A DNA stretch of 49,715 nucleotides from Haloarcula amylovorans. Lineage in GTDB: Archaea; Halobacteriota; Halobacteria; Halobacteriales; Haloarculaceae. Location of the stretch: contig NZ_SRIF01000007.1 of the NCBI RefSeq assembly GCF_004681185.1, positions 1-49,715 on the forward strand, read 5' to 3'. The notes below the pieces were generated by a model. That model saw only the letters and a list, made by a program, of their open reading frames with translations. It was not told where the DNA came from and searched no databases. A program made the translations under genes and the position numbers. Positions within the stretch are counted from its first letter, which is position 1. Each line of letters starts with the position of its first letter. Shown here one piece after another: positions 43,195 to 49,715 of the stretch.

Positions 43195-43500
43195 GCCGAA
43201 ACTATTCGGAAGGATGGGTGCGGTCTAGTTTAGGATCTCTCAGCTGGACTTCGGTTGTTGAGTGGTGGAAGCGGTCGGTGCATATTTTGAGGGGCTGAAG
43301 CCACTTTTCGATGGGGTTTCAATCGGCGTAGTCAATCCGATAGCTCAAACTAATCGGGCAAGGTCAGTCAGAGTAGCCATCAAGAGATAATGCTTCGGAG
43401 AAATCATACTTCTTGGTGAGACAGAAATGAAAGAACGGCCGTTAGATTATAATCGCAGCGGCTGAAACATCGATATTCAAGATATTCAGTGCATTGAGAT
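43195..43500 (-). pseudogene. Insertion-sequence transposase relic (IS6-like end)
   Basis: One minus-strand frame, interrupted by several stops, ends NPIEKWLQPLKICTDRFHHS, resembling the NxIEKWFQ..KMR.DRFHH end of some haloarchaeal IS6-type transposases. The upstream part contains ALDLNALNILNIDVSAAAII and is not recognised. No terminal repeats could be placed. The relic lies directly beside the integrase gene. The 42991-43190 stretch is AT-rich with no gene. Confidence 0.38.
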
Positions 43501-43522
43501 CGAGCGCCATCTATAGACGATA

Positions 43523-44755
43523 CTACTCAGTCCGATCGACTTCATGGAGGGCTTCTGTCGCGACATCTCCTAACTTCCCGGCTTCAATATGTGAGTAGCG
43601 CTCTCGCACCATTTCCTCAGAGTTATCGAGATACCGGGCTGCAACCGTATACCCGAACGCCCGTACGAGAACCTCACCCATTCCCCGTCGTCCCCCGTGA
43701 GGTGCGAGATAGTCGTGTTTCGGATGATCGATGTCGATGTCCGCTGCGTCTGAGAGCCGCTGGAGAATCGACCGTGCACCATCTGTCGTGATCGACGGCG
43801 GCCGAGCGTTCTCGTCGAGCGCCAGTAAGAGGTCCCGAGCGTACTCGCTACGCCGCTCATCGATTGCATCTGGGCGTTTCCCTTGGTCGGCCAACTCATC
43901 CTGCACGAGCGTTGCAAGTGTCCGCTGGTCGAACGTCGGGAACACTGGCCAGCGCTCAGTTGGTGGGTTCATCAGCTTTCGATAGCTCCGTAGCGGCGAA
44001 ATCACTGGGTCGGGGAGACTCGCGGCGTCCCACTGCTGTTTTTTCCGGTAGACGTCCATACTCCCGTCGTCGGGCGAGATTTCGTCCCAGCGAACCCCAC
44101 GCCGGCGTGGGTCGTTCGGGTCCTGAAGCAGTTCCCCGACACGAACAGCTGTGTACGCGAGGACGAACACGAGGGCTCGGTCCCGCGTTGCCTTCAGTGC
44201 CGTGTAGCGCGCTCGCTGCCTGTCGAGAGGGTCAGTATCCTCCGGAAGTGTCGTGTACGTCTCGATGGCGTCGCGGGCCCGCTCGTCAACGTACCGTGTG
44301 AGGGCGTGGCGCTGTTCGGACGTCCAGGCCTGTTGGTCGCCGGGCTTGCGGCCGTCGTCTTCGGGAAGCGGGGCCATCGCACTCGCCCGCTGAGCGTAAT
44401 GCGCTTCAAGATAGCCTTCGTTGACGCACCAACCGCACCACGCAGAGATATAGCGGTAATAGGTTTGTACGGTATTCTGCTTGAGTCCCCGATCTCCGGC
44501 GAGGTGACGGGCGTATTCACGGAACACTCGTTCATCGAGGTCCTCGAAGGTCGGCTCTCGGTCGACATCCTCGGGGACGATCCCAGTCCAGTCGTCACGG
44601 CTGCGGTTGCCGGCAGCCCATTCAGCGAACCGCTTGAGTTCGCGTGCTGCGTTCCGCCGGTAGTTCCCGCCGTCGCCACCGCGGCCTTTCCCCTTGTCCT
44701 GGAGGTACCGCTCGAAGCTATCGTCGAGCGACGTCGAGAGCGCTCGGTCAGGCAT
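43523..44755 (-). CDS. Tyrosine-type site-specific recombinase/integrase
   Basis: A 410-residue tyrosine recombinase. The N-terminal SAM-like core-binding domain (about 10-130) contains LKQNTVQTYYRYISAWCGWC. The catalytic domain shows Arg205 in YTAVRVGELL, a lysine around 238-239 (RKKQQW), His353 and Arg356 in APHGGRRGMGE and the nucleophile Tyr387 in RERYSHIE. The core is therefore intact. It probably mobilises or resolves a plasmid or integrative element. A short upstream frame overlaps its start by eight bases. No tRNA gene or clear att repeat is visible beside it. Confidence 0.93.
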   Translation of the reverse strand: MPDRALSTSLDDSFERYLQDKGKGRGGDGGNYRRNAARELKRFAEWAAGNRSRDDWTGIVPEDVDREPTFEDLDERVFREYARHLAGDRGLKQNTVQTYYRYISAWCGWCVNEGYLEAHYAQRASAMAPLPEDDGRKPGDQQAWTSEQRHALTRYVDERARDAIETYTTLPEDTDPLDRQRARYTALKATRDRALVFVLAYTAVRVGELLQDPNDPRRRGVRWDEISPDDGSMDVYRKKQQWDAASLPDPVISPLRSYRKLMNPPTERWPVFPTFDQRTLATLVQDELADQGKRPDAIDERRSEYARDLLLALDENARPPSITTDGARSILQRLSDAADIDIDHPKHDYLAPHGGRRGMGEVLVRAFGYTVAARYLDNSEEMVRERYSHIEAGKLGDVATEALHEVDRTE

Positions 44756-44837
44756 CGTCCGAGCCTCCGCGTTCCTGCGAGCCCGGTTTCGGTGGCTCTC
44801 CCTCGGGTGAAGCGGCGTTCTGAGTTGGTTGTAGCAT
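44748..44837 (-). CDS. Short proline-rich frame overlapping the integrase start
   Basis: A 29-codon frame starting MLQPTQNAASPEGEPPKPGS and ending SDDA, with its stop overlapping the integrase start codon region by eight bases. The composition is acidic and coding-like. It could be a leader peptide that couples integrase translation, or the C-terminal part of a longer frame reaching 44948. No family recognised. Confidence 0.35.
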   Translation of the reverse strand: MLQPTQNAASPEGEPPKPGSQERGGSDDA

Positions 44838-45120
44838 TCGTGCTTCCCAGACGGCGGCGGGGTACTTGAAAGTGGTCGTGATTACAGGGATAATCACGAT
44901 CACTTGGCATATTCGACTTTTCGGCAGAATTCGATGGTTTAGAGCCACCTAACACCGAATTTCTACGCTAAGAGATTCTGTATATTATATACCGCTATAC
45001 AAAATCCCATGCCGGGAAGTTCCATATGTTCGGAAGCGATTTCCAGCAGCACTTCCCAACTCTTTGTCTCTTCAAGCACAGAATCGGCTGTTATGTATTA
45101 TTTAGTAAAGCCAAGTAGAA

Positions 45121-45477
45121 TTACGCCGGCTCGACCGGCCCAAGATACTGGCTCTTGATCTGTTCACCCTCTCGCCACTGCAGGTAGTAGTAACTCCGCC
45201 CATCGATAAGCTTCGTCGTCAAGGTCCCTTTCCCAGTCGGGACGTTGGCTTTCTTACGGGCGGTCTCGAGGGCCTTGTCCCAATCCTCGTCATCATCCCA
45301 TCTATCAGGGGCCTCGATGTCTTGCTCCTCTTCGGCCGCCTGCTCGTCATCGAGAACCTCAACTAGCGCCTCGACGGCGATGACCGCGTCCTCATGAACT
45401 ACTTCCACATGATCCCTGTCTGGTTCGATATCTTGCAGTGTCTCCAGTGCTCGCATTGCTCGGTTGGCATCGTCCAT
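45121..45477 (-). CDS. Small haloarchaeal plasmid protein, DUF6788-like
   Basis: A 118-residue, strongly acidic protein. The N-terminal part is helical (RAMRALETLQDIEPDRDHVE). The C-terminal block GTLTTKLIDGRSYYYLQWRE then GEQIKSQYLGPVEPA matches a small domain common next to integrases and partition genes in haloarchaeal plasmids (DUF6788-like); its function is not known. The ATG is preceded by a 9-base inverted repeat (TAACCAACA...TGTTGGTTA) ending only a few bases before the start, so it is probably tightly regulated. Confidence 0.72.
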   Translation of the reverse strand: MDDANRAMRALETLQDIEPDRDHVEVVHEDAVIAVEALVEVLDDEQAAEEEQDIEAPDRWDDDEDWDKALETARKKANVPTGKGTLTTKLIDGRSYYYLQWREGEQIKSQYLGPVEPA

Positions 45478-45480
45478 GAT

Positions 45481-45521
45481 TTAACCAACACAAACCGGAT
45501 AGTTAGCTGTTTTGTTGGTTA
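45481..45521. promoter_or_regulatory. Inverted repeat TAACCAACA...TGTTGGTTA upstream of the DUF6788-like gene
   Basis: TTAACCAACA (45481-45490) and TGTTGGTTA (45513-45521) form a perfect 9-base inverted repeat with about 22 bases between arms, roughly three helical turns centre to centre. The near arm is three bases upstream of the ATG. A matching element lies at 49537-49575. Confidence 0.65.
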
Positions 45522-45617
45522 GCTCGGAACACCCTACTATCGAAGTATAATTGATACATAATTTCTGAAAAGTGAGCGCTGGATATCGAACAATGTCTTA
45601 CCAGCTCCCCAGATTCG

Positions 45618-45908
45618 CTACGGCTGCCGGTCGTTCCAGTCGGGTTCGCTACCGTACTTATCGACGTGGCGATCGTAGTGCTTCCGTTCGGCCTTCACAG
45701 GCCTCGTCAGAAAGCCCACCGTTTTGAAGCGGTACTTATTCGGGTTTCTCTTGTCGAGATGCTCCAGCAGTCGATGCTGGAGATTTTTCGAACTTCCGAT
45801 GTACTTCACCTCACCAAATGAGTGAAGCTCGTAGACCCCCTTTCTCGTGGGAACGTTGTTCTTAATGTGACTCTCCGTCGCCTTACTCCAGGTCTTTCCG
45901 ATCGGCAT
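45618..45908 (-). CDS. GIY-YIG domain protein
   Basis: A 96-residue protein. GVYELHSFGEVKYIGSSKNL is a GIY-YIG core (GVY...YIG) and LQHRLLEHLDKRNPNKYRFK supplies the usual downstream Arg-containing helix. A Glu in KAERKHYDRHVDKYG could be the metal ligand. Small GIY-YIG proteins of this type are common on haloarchaeal plasmids; nuclease activity has not been shown for most. The start at 45908 (MPIGKTWSKATE) was preferred over an ATG six codons upstream. Confidence 0.75.
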   Translation of the reverse strand: MPIGKTWSKATESHIKNNVPTRKGVYELHSFGEVKYIGSSKNLQHRLLEHLDKRNPNKYRFKTVGFLTRPVKAERKHYDRHVDKYGSEPDWNDRQP

Positions 45909-46059
45909 AGTGTTTCTCGTCTCCAACTTGTTTCGATGGGAGACATTCGAAGTGATGATTGTATTGTATATAAATATTCAATTTCCCGAGTAAAAGTGAA
46001 AATGATACACCACCGTTTCCGCTGTTCTAATCCTCGCCGTCCCGATGTGTTACACTCAG

Positions 46060-46134
46060 TAATTATTAGCGTATGTATGTAATAGTAGTAATTAGCGTTA
46101 GTAACGTCCAGTAGCAACATACGCTAATTATTAG
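46060..46134. repeat. Repeat cluster upstream of parA, candidate partition site/operator
   Basis: TTAGCGTATGT (46066-46076) and ACATACGCTAA (46117-46127) form a perfect 11-base inverted repeat. TAATTATTAG occurs as a direct repeat at 46060-46069 and 46125-46134, and AATTAGCGTTAG lies between. The cluster ends about 25 bases before the parA ATG. Plasmid partition loci normally have a centromere or operator at this place; that role is inferred. Confidence 0.6.
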
Positions 46135-46159
46135 TACCAGTAACACATACGAATAACAC

Positions 46160-47032
46160 ATGCTAGCGTATACGACATATAGCGAGGCTGGTGGCGTCGG
46201 GAAGACGACGACAGCAACGAACCTCGCTCACGCGCACGCTCAAAACGGCCTGAAAACACTCGTCATCGACCTTGATCCGCAGGAAGCGTCGATTTCCTAC
46301 ATCTTCGGCGTCGACGATGATCGCGACGACGGAGCCGCCGACAATCTTGTTCGACACATGGTCGGGCGCGGGAAAGGGCCGTTCGAAGACCTCATTCGCA
46401 CGGACACGGGCGTAGAGAATGTGGATGTCATCCCGGCTCACAACATGCTCTCGTCGCTCGATACGACGATGCGGCGGGCCAAAGAGACGGAAGAGCAGAT
46501 GAATCCCGACGCCGAGTGGGTCGAAGAGGAACAACTCTACCAGCTGCTCGGACGCAACAACATCCACGAGCAGTACGATGCCATCATCTGTGACCCGCAG
46601 GCCTCCGAAGGACAGGGTCTCTATAACGCGGTGATGGTCACGAAGACGGTTCTCATCCCGGTCGAATTATCGGGGAAAGGGTCTCTCAGTATCGACGGCC
46701 TCGAACAGTTGGTCGACGGGCTAGAGAACAATCTCGACATCGACGTGGGTGTGCTCGGTATCGTCCCGGTCGCGTTCGGCGACACGTCGGGTCAGCAGAC
46801 CCACCTCGAAACGCTCCAAGAGGAAGTCGAGTACGACGTCCCGGCCGTTTTCCGCAAACGAGAATCGCTAATGCAGGAGATGTGGGATTCACGCGCCACT
46901 GCCTACGAGGTCGTAGAGGAGGCCTACAAGGACGGTGAAAAAGGCGTCCGGCGCGTTCCGGACCGTGAACACGAGACGCTGGAGAAATACGACGAGCTGG
47001 CTGCTGACATCGAGGAGGCGTTCGACGCATGA
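46160..47032 (+). CDS. parA: ParA-family partition ATPase
   Basis: A 290-residue deviant Walker-type ATPase. The Walker A region EAGGVGKTTTATNLAHAHAQ (about 9-28) has the conserved Lys16, but the signature first Lys of KGGVGKT is replaced by Glu-Ala. Walker A' is VIDLDPQEASISYIFG and Walker B is IICDPQASEGQGLYNAVMV. ParA binds DNA non-specifically and segregates plasmids with a partner protein. The partner gene follows with a four-base ATGA overlap. An inverted-repeat cluster lies just upstream. Confidence 0.92.
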   Translation: MLAYTTYSEAGGVGKTTTATNLAHAHAQNGLKTLVIDLDPQEASISYIFGVDDDRDDGAADNLVRHMVGRGKGPFEDLIRTDTGVENVDVIPAHNMLSSLDTTMRRAKETEEQMNPDAEWVEEEQLYQLLGRNNIHEQYDAIICDPQASEGQGLYNAVMVTKTVLIPVELSGKGSLSIDGLEQLVDGLENNLDIDVGVLGIVPVAFGDTSGQQTHLETLQEEVEYDVPAVFRKRESLMQEMWDSRATAYEVVEEAYKDGEKGVRRVPDREHETLEKYDELAADIEEAFDA

Positions 47033-47409
47033 AGTCCGGTGCCGGATCTCCGTTCGATGAGGATGACTTCGCGGAGGAAGATGATGGTGAAAGCGTCGAG
47101 ACAACCGAAAGTGAACCAGAACTATCGAGCAGTGAGAAAACTACGGCCACGGACCGCGAGGAGACGACGAGCGACCTCCCGTACAAGTACCGGAGAGACG
47201 GAGTGCAGGACGGCCGCAGTCACGGGAATATTTTTCTTCGTGACGAAGCCGAGGAACACGTAGAAGAGCTTGTGGATCGGATGGATGACGTTTTCGAGAA
47301 CGAGGCTGTCTACAAGATCGACGTGCTGGAAGCTGCTGTCCTCGCTGTAGACGAACCAGACCGGACGCTGGAAGATGAACTCCGGAAGATGGGTTACGGG
47401 ATGAAATAA
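47029..47409 (+). CDS. Partition partner protein (ParB-like role, small DNA-binding)
   Basis: A 126-residue protein translationally coupled to parA (ATGA overlap). The first half is acidic and disordered-looking (FDEDDFAEEDDGESVETTES). The second half has GNIFLRDEAEEHVEELVDRM and KIDVLEAAVLAVDEPDRTLE, compatible with a ribbon-helix-helix-like DNA-binding domain used by small plasmid partition partners. The role is inferred mainly from position; no classical ParB motifs are present. Confidence 0.75.
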   Translation: MKSGAGSPFDEDDFAEEDDGESVETTESEPELSSSEKTTATDREETTSDLPYKYRRDGVQDGRSHGNIFLRDEAEEHVEELVDRMDDVFENEAVYKIDVLEAAVLAVDEPDRTLEDELRKMGYGMK

Positions 47410-47612
47410 AGTACAGTTTAGAGGTGAAAGGCCCTTAACACGACGCAGAGTTGGAGCGATACACCTCATATCGTCGGCGCCACGGGCTGCGGTATAATGT
47501 TGTGGCCTTTCGTATCTTCGTGCGCGTTATCGTACCGAACGGGCGTCAAGTCTTCTAGGTGCCTGAATGGAGCATGGCCATCTAACAGCAGTATCCAGTA
47601 AGATTTTTAACT

Positions 47613-47632
47613 GTTACCAGATTATAGGTAAC
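47613..47632. promoter_or_regulatory. Inverted repeat upstream of the AbiE-like pair
   Basis: GTTACC (47613-47618) and GGTAAC (47627-47632) are perfect inverted arms separated by eight bases, extended imperfectly to CTGTTACC/GGTAACTAACAG. They end six bases before the ATG at 47639. This suits autoregulation by the winged-helix antitoxin, as known for bacterial AbiEi. Confidence 0.55.
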
Positions 47633-47638
47633 TAACAG

Positions 47639-48313
47639 ATGTATGAGGTACTCGACGAGACGGCGGCACAGGTCATCCTCGCTATCGAGAGCGGTGACTC
47701 CATCCGCCGTGTTTCGCAGCACCTCCACACTCCCTATGAAACGGTAAGACAAGCCGTCAATCGACTCGAAGAAGCAGGATACATCAGTTACGACGACGGC
47801 CTCATTATCGTCGACAGCCGCGTGAGAGACGCAGCACGCGAGCTCATCGCCGCCAGTGCCAGCGTCAGCCCTCCTTCAATCGAGGAGGCTTACGTTCTCC
47901 CGCAGTTCGGTGATTGGCCATTCACGTTTACACGGATCGACGCCGTCTATGTGTGGACACAGGGCGGCTACCAAGTCGGTCGCAACCCCAACGACTATCC
48001 GCTATTCCTTGCCGTCCGTGAACAGGACGTCGATGCTTGGGAGGCGTTTTTCGACTCGTTCGACCTTCCCACGGCATTCGAGCGACAGCCTCGAGACGAA
48101 CTGAATGGACCGCTGCAGATCGTCCTCGAGCCACGCCCGTCACTCGAAATCGAACATATCGAAGGCTACCCAGTGATCCCGAGAACAGAGGCGATCGAGT
48201 ATATGCGCGAGAACTACGCCCAGTTCCAGTCGGCACTGGCGATGCTCGATCGGATGTACGACGACCTCGACCTCGGCGTCACGTACCGGGAGACGGAACG
48301 GGTGCAAACATGA
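47639..48313 (+). CDS. Winged-helix protein, AbiEi-like antitoxin/regulator
   Basis: A 224-residue protein. An N-terminal winged helix-turn-helix (about 5-65) reads ETAAQVILAIESGDSIRRVS, QHLHTPYETVRQAVNRLEEA and GYISYDDGLIIV. The remaining 150 residues contain DAVYVWTQGGYQVGRNPNDY and a C-terminal helix, with no family I can name. Its stop overlaps the start of a nucleotidyltransferase gene (ATGA), the arrangement of AbiE-type (type IV) toxin-antitoxin systems, where the first gene is a repressor and antitoxin. The upstream inverted repeat supports autoregulation. Haloarchaeal HTH-plus-nucleotidyltransferase pairs are common on plasmids. Confidence 0.78.
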   Translation: MYEVLDETAAQVILAIESGDSIRRVSQHLHTPYETVRQAVNRLEEAGYISYDDGLIIVDSRVRDAARELIAASASVSPPSIEEAYVLPQFGDWPFTFTRIDAVYVWTQGGYQVGRNPNDYPLFLAVREQDVDAWEAFFDSFDLPTAFERQPRDELNGPLQIVLEPRPSLEIEHIEGYPVIPRTEAIEYMRENYAQFQSALAMLDRMYDDLDLGVTYRETERVQT

Positions 48314-49005
48314 GCTTCCACAACCGTAGTGACGCACTCATCGAACTACTCGAGGAACTCACTCAGGAGGGACACGAGTACGTCCTCGTTGGCGGCTACG
48401 CTGTGTCAGCATTCAATGCCCGCTTCTCCACAGATCTTGATATCGTCGTCGCACCAGACTCCAAAGATGAATTCGTCGAATTCCTCGAACGTCAGGACTT
48501 CGAGGAGACAGACAGTCACGCCAAGGAATGGTTCTACGATACCGAAGTCATCGAGTACGAGAAGCGGATTACGCCTCAGCAACCGATTGGCTTCGATTTG
48601 CTGGTGAATGGACTTGAGTGTCGCCAGACTGAGGCACAGTGGTCGTTCGACTACCTATACGACCACAGTCACCAACAGGAGGTTAGCGGTGGGACGGTAA
48701 TGACGACGGCCAGAGTCATCGATGGGGCGGTCCTCGTGGCGGCAAAGCTCCACAGCGGCCGCGAAACAGATCTTCGAGACGTCCTAGCGGTCGCAGAAGA
48801 GATTGACCTCAGGACGGTCACACCCCACTTGCAGTGGGGCGATGAGGATGCGCTGCGTAAGCAACTCAAGCGTGGACTGGAAATCTTAAACAGTGACAAA
48901 CTCAAGCACGGCTTTCGGAGTGACTTTGGAGCATCTGCTGTCTCAGAAGAGACGGTTACTGCTCTGCGAAAGTATCTGTCTTCACAGATTGACCGACTGA
49001 GCTGA
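48310..49005 (+). CDS. Nucleotidyltransferase, AbiEii/MenA-like toxin candidate
   Basis: A 231-residue minimal nucleotidyltransferase-fold protein. YVLVGGYAVSAFNARFSTDL followed by DIVVAP gives the GG (28-29) and DxD (Asp42, Asp44) motifs that bind NTP and metal. FDLLVNGLECRQTEA provides the third acidic strand, and KLHSGRETDLRDVLAVAEEI is the helical Lys/Asp segment found in AbiEii-like proteins. Such toxins transfer nucleotides to tRNA or other targets and can protect plasmids or block viruses. The ATG at 48310 overlaps the antitoxin stop and was preferred over the longer upstream frame. Confidence 0.8.
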   Translation: MSFHNRSDALIELLEELTQEGHEYVLVGGYAVSAFNARFSTDLDIVVAPDSKDEFVEFLERQDFEETDSHAKEWFYDTEVIEYEKRITPQQPIGFDLLVNGLECRQTEAQWSFDYLYDHSHQQEVSGGTVMTTARVIDGAVLVAAKLHSGRETDLRDVLAVAEEIDLRTVTPHLQWGDEDALRKQLKRGLEILNSDKLKHGFRSDFGASAVSEETVTALRKYLSSQIDRLS

Positions 49006-49023
49006 CAACGGCTGCGGGTCTCG

Positions 49024-49491
49024 TTGGTCAATACCCGAGGTACAGATATTACCAACCGAGTCTGCATACCTATCCCCGGATTTCACGAGAGTTTTAGAGA
49101 AATGGTGAGAGTTCTCGAAAACGCGATTGCGCAACTTCACACTGGGGAAGTACCGATGGAGAAACTCGTCGAACGGAACCGCGTTTCCAAGCCGCTGGAG
49201 AGATACTCACAGAATACCCAAAATGTGGCAGCGCTGAAACGTACTCGTGATCACGACATCGCCGTCCACCCAGGACAGGATATCGAATACGTGGTCGTCG
49301 ATGACGAGAAAACCTCGCGAGAACGGGTCACGTTGGCACACGAGGAAATTGGGTCGTATGATCCGTCATACTACGAGACGGAACTTGTCAGAGCGGCCGA
49401 GAGCATGCTCTCCACGCTGGGATGGGATCGCGAAGATATCACCCAGCACCTTGGCGGAACCCACGATACGACATTGCAAGAATGGGGTTGA
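49024..49491 (+). pseudogene. Family B DNA polymerase C-terminal fragment
   Basis: The frame encodes only the thumb end of a haloarchaeal PolB: VERNRVSKPLERYSQNTQNV, AALKRTRDHDIAVHPGQDIE, YVVVDDEKTSRERVTLAHEE and SYYETELVRAAESMLSTLGW. The polymerase and exonuclease motifs are absent and the frame begins in non-homologous sequence before about 49080. It is a 5'-truncated remnant, probably of a plasmid-borne PolB. Acidic, GC-rich composition is retained, so the truncation is not very old. Confidence 0.72.
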
Positions 49492-49536
49492 GGAGAATGG
49501 TAGCGAAACAGCTACCGATAACGGACCGATCAGTGG

Positions 49537-49575
49537 TTAACCAACAGAGCGGCGGACCCTCATTTCGTTGGTTAA
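49537..49575. promoter_or_regulatory. Second TTAACCAAC...GTTGGTTAA inverted repeat
   Basis: TTAACCAAC (49537-49545) and GTTGGTTAA (49567-49575) form a perfect 9-base inverted repeat with a 21-base spacer. The right arm lies one base before an ATG at 49577, which opens a frame of only 17 codons. The layout copies the element before the DUF6788-like gene at 45121-45477, so this looks like the promoter of a lost or decayed relative. Confidence 0.6.
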
Positions 49576-49715
49576 AATGCTTGAAGTGACATCTGGAGTG
49601 GAGCGACACACACACCTGATTCCGAGTTAGTAGTGGATTGCGGGTCCACCACTCGAAGTTGCTGAGTGGGACATTTACGACTGTTAGATTTCACCGGTCT
49701 AGAGACTCTAGCAAC

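Noticed and set aside
1..49715. tRNA, rRNA or CRISPR arrays
   Set aside because: I looked for cloverleaf-like segments and regularly spaced repeats and saw none that I could support by eye.

Overview
The window is haloarchaeal DNA. The predicted proteins are strongly acidic, and there is an archaeal TATA-binding protein, a small archaeal histone-fold protein and a haloarchaeal SMC-related ATPase. Several genes have an archaeal TATA-like box about 27-30 bases before the start codon, as expected for leaderless transcripts. A ParA-type partition pair, a tyrosine recombinase, broken insertion sequences, a DNA polymerase B fragment and many decayed genes suggest a megaplasmid or secondary replicon. 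No rRNA, tRNA or CRISPR array was recognised.

Layout. (1) 0.2-1.0 kb: TBP and a 54-residue DUF1931-like histone-fold protein. (2) 1.0-6.1 kb: a complete SMC/Rad50-like gene, two 3'-terminal fragments of relatives of it, and two MFS transporter genes lying between the three copies. (3) 6.2-42 kb: a long sugar-acid catabolism island. It holds two mannonate-dehydratase-family proteins, an IclR regulator, two aldehyde dehydrogenases, an F420-type oxidoreductase, a complete but scattered sugar ABC importer, a GH28 polygalacturonase-like enzyme, uronate dehydrogenase, two enolase-superfamily dehydratases, a DHDPS-family dehydratase/decarboxylase, an HpcH/GarL-like aldolase, a tartronate-semialdehyde-reductase-like enzyme, a TPP enzyme, SDRs, a lactonase, a CBM9-like protein, RidA, a HAD phosphatase, ThuA, a Gfo/Idh/MocA oxidoreductase and a creatininase-family hydrolase. 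(4) 42.8-49.7 kb: accessory and maintenance region with an integrase, small plasmid proteins, parA and partner, an AbiE-like toxin-antitoxin pair and a polB remnant.

How the genes may work together (inference). GH28 enzyme and ABC importer supply uronic acids. Uronate dehydrogenase oxidises them to aldaro-lactones, which the beta-propeller lactonase could open. An enolase-superfamily enzyme dehydrates the aldarate, the DHDPS-family enzyme makes 2,5-dioxopentanoate, and the aldehyde dehydrogenase at 9.9 kb makes 2-oxoglutarate. A side branch of HpcH aldolase plus GarR-like reductase would give pyruvate and glycerate. The island is patchy: strongly GC-rich genes (11.6-12.6, 17.2-18.4, 20.1-24.6 kb) alternate with visibly AT-richer ones, and relics lie between many gene blocks, so it was probably assembled by repeated insertion and loss.
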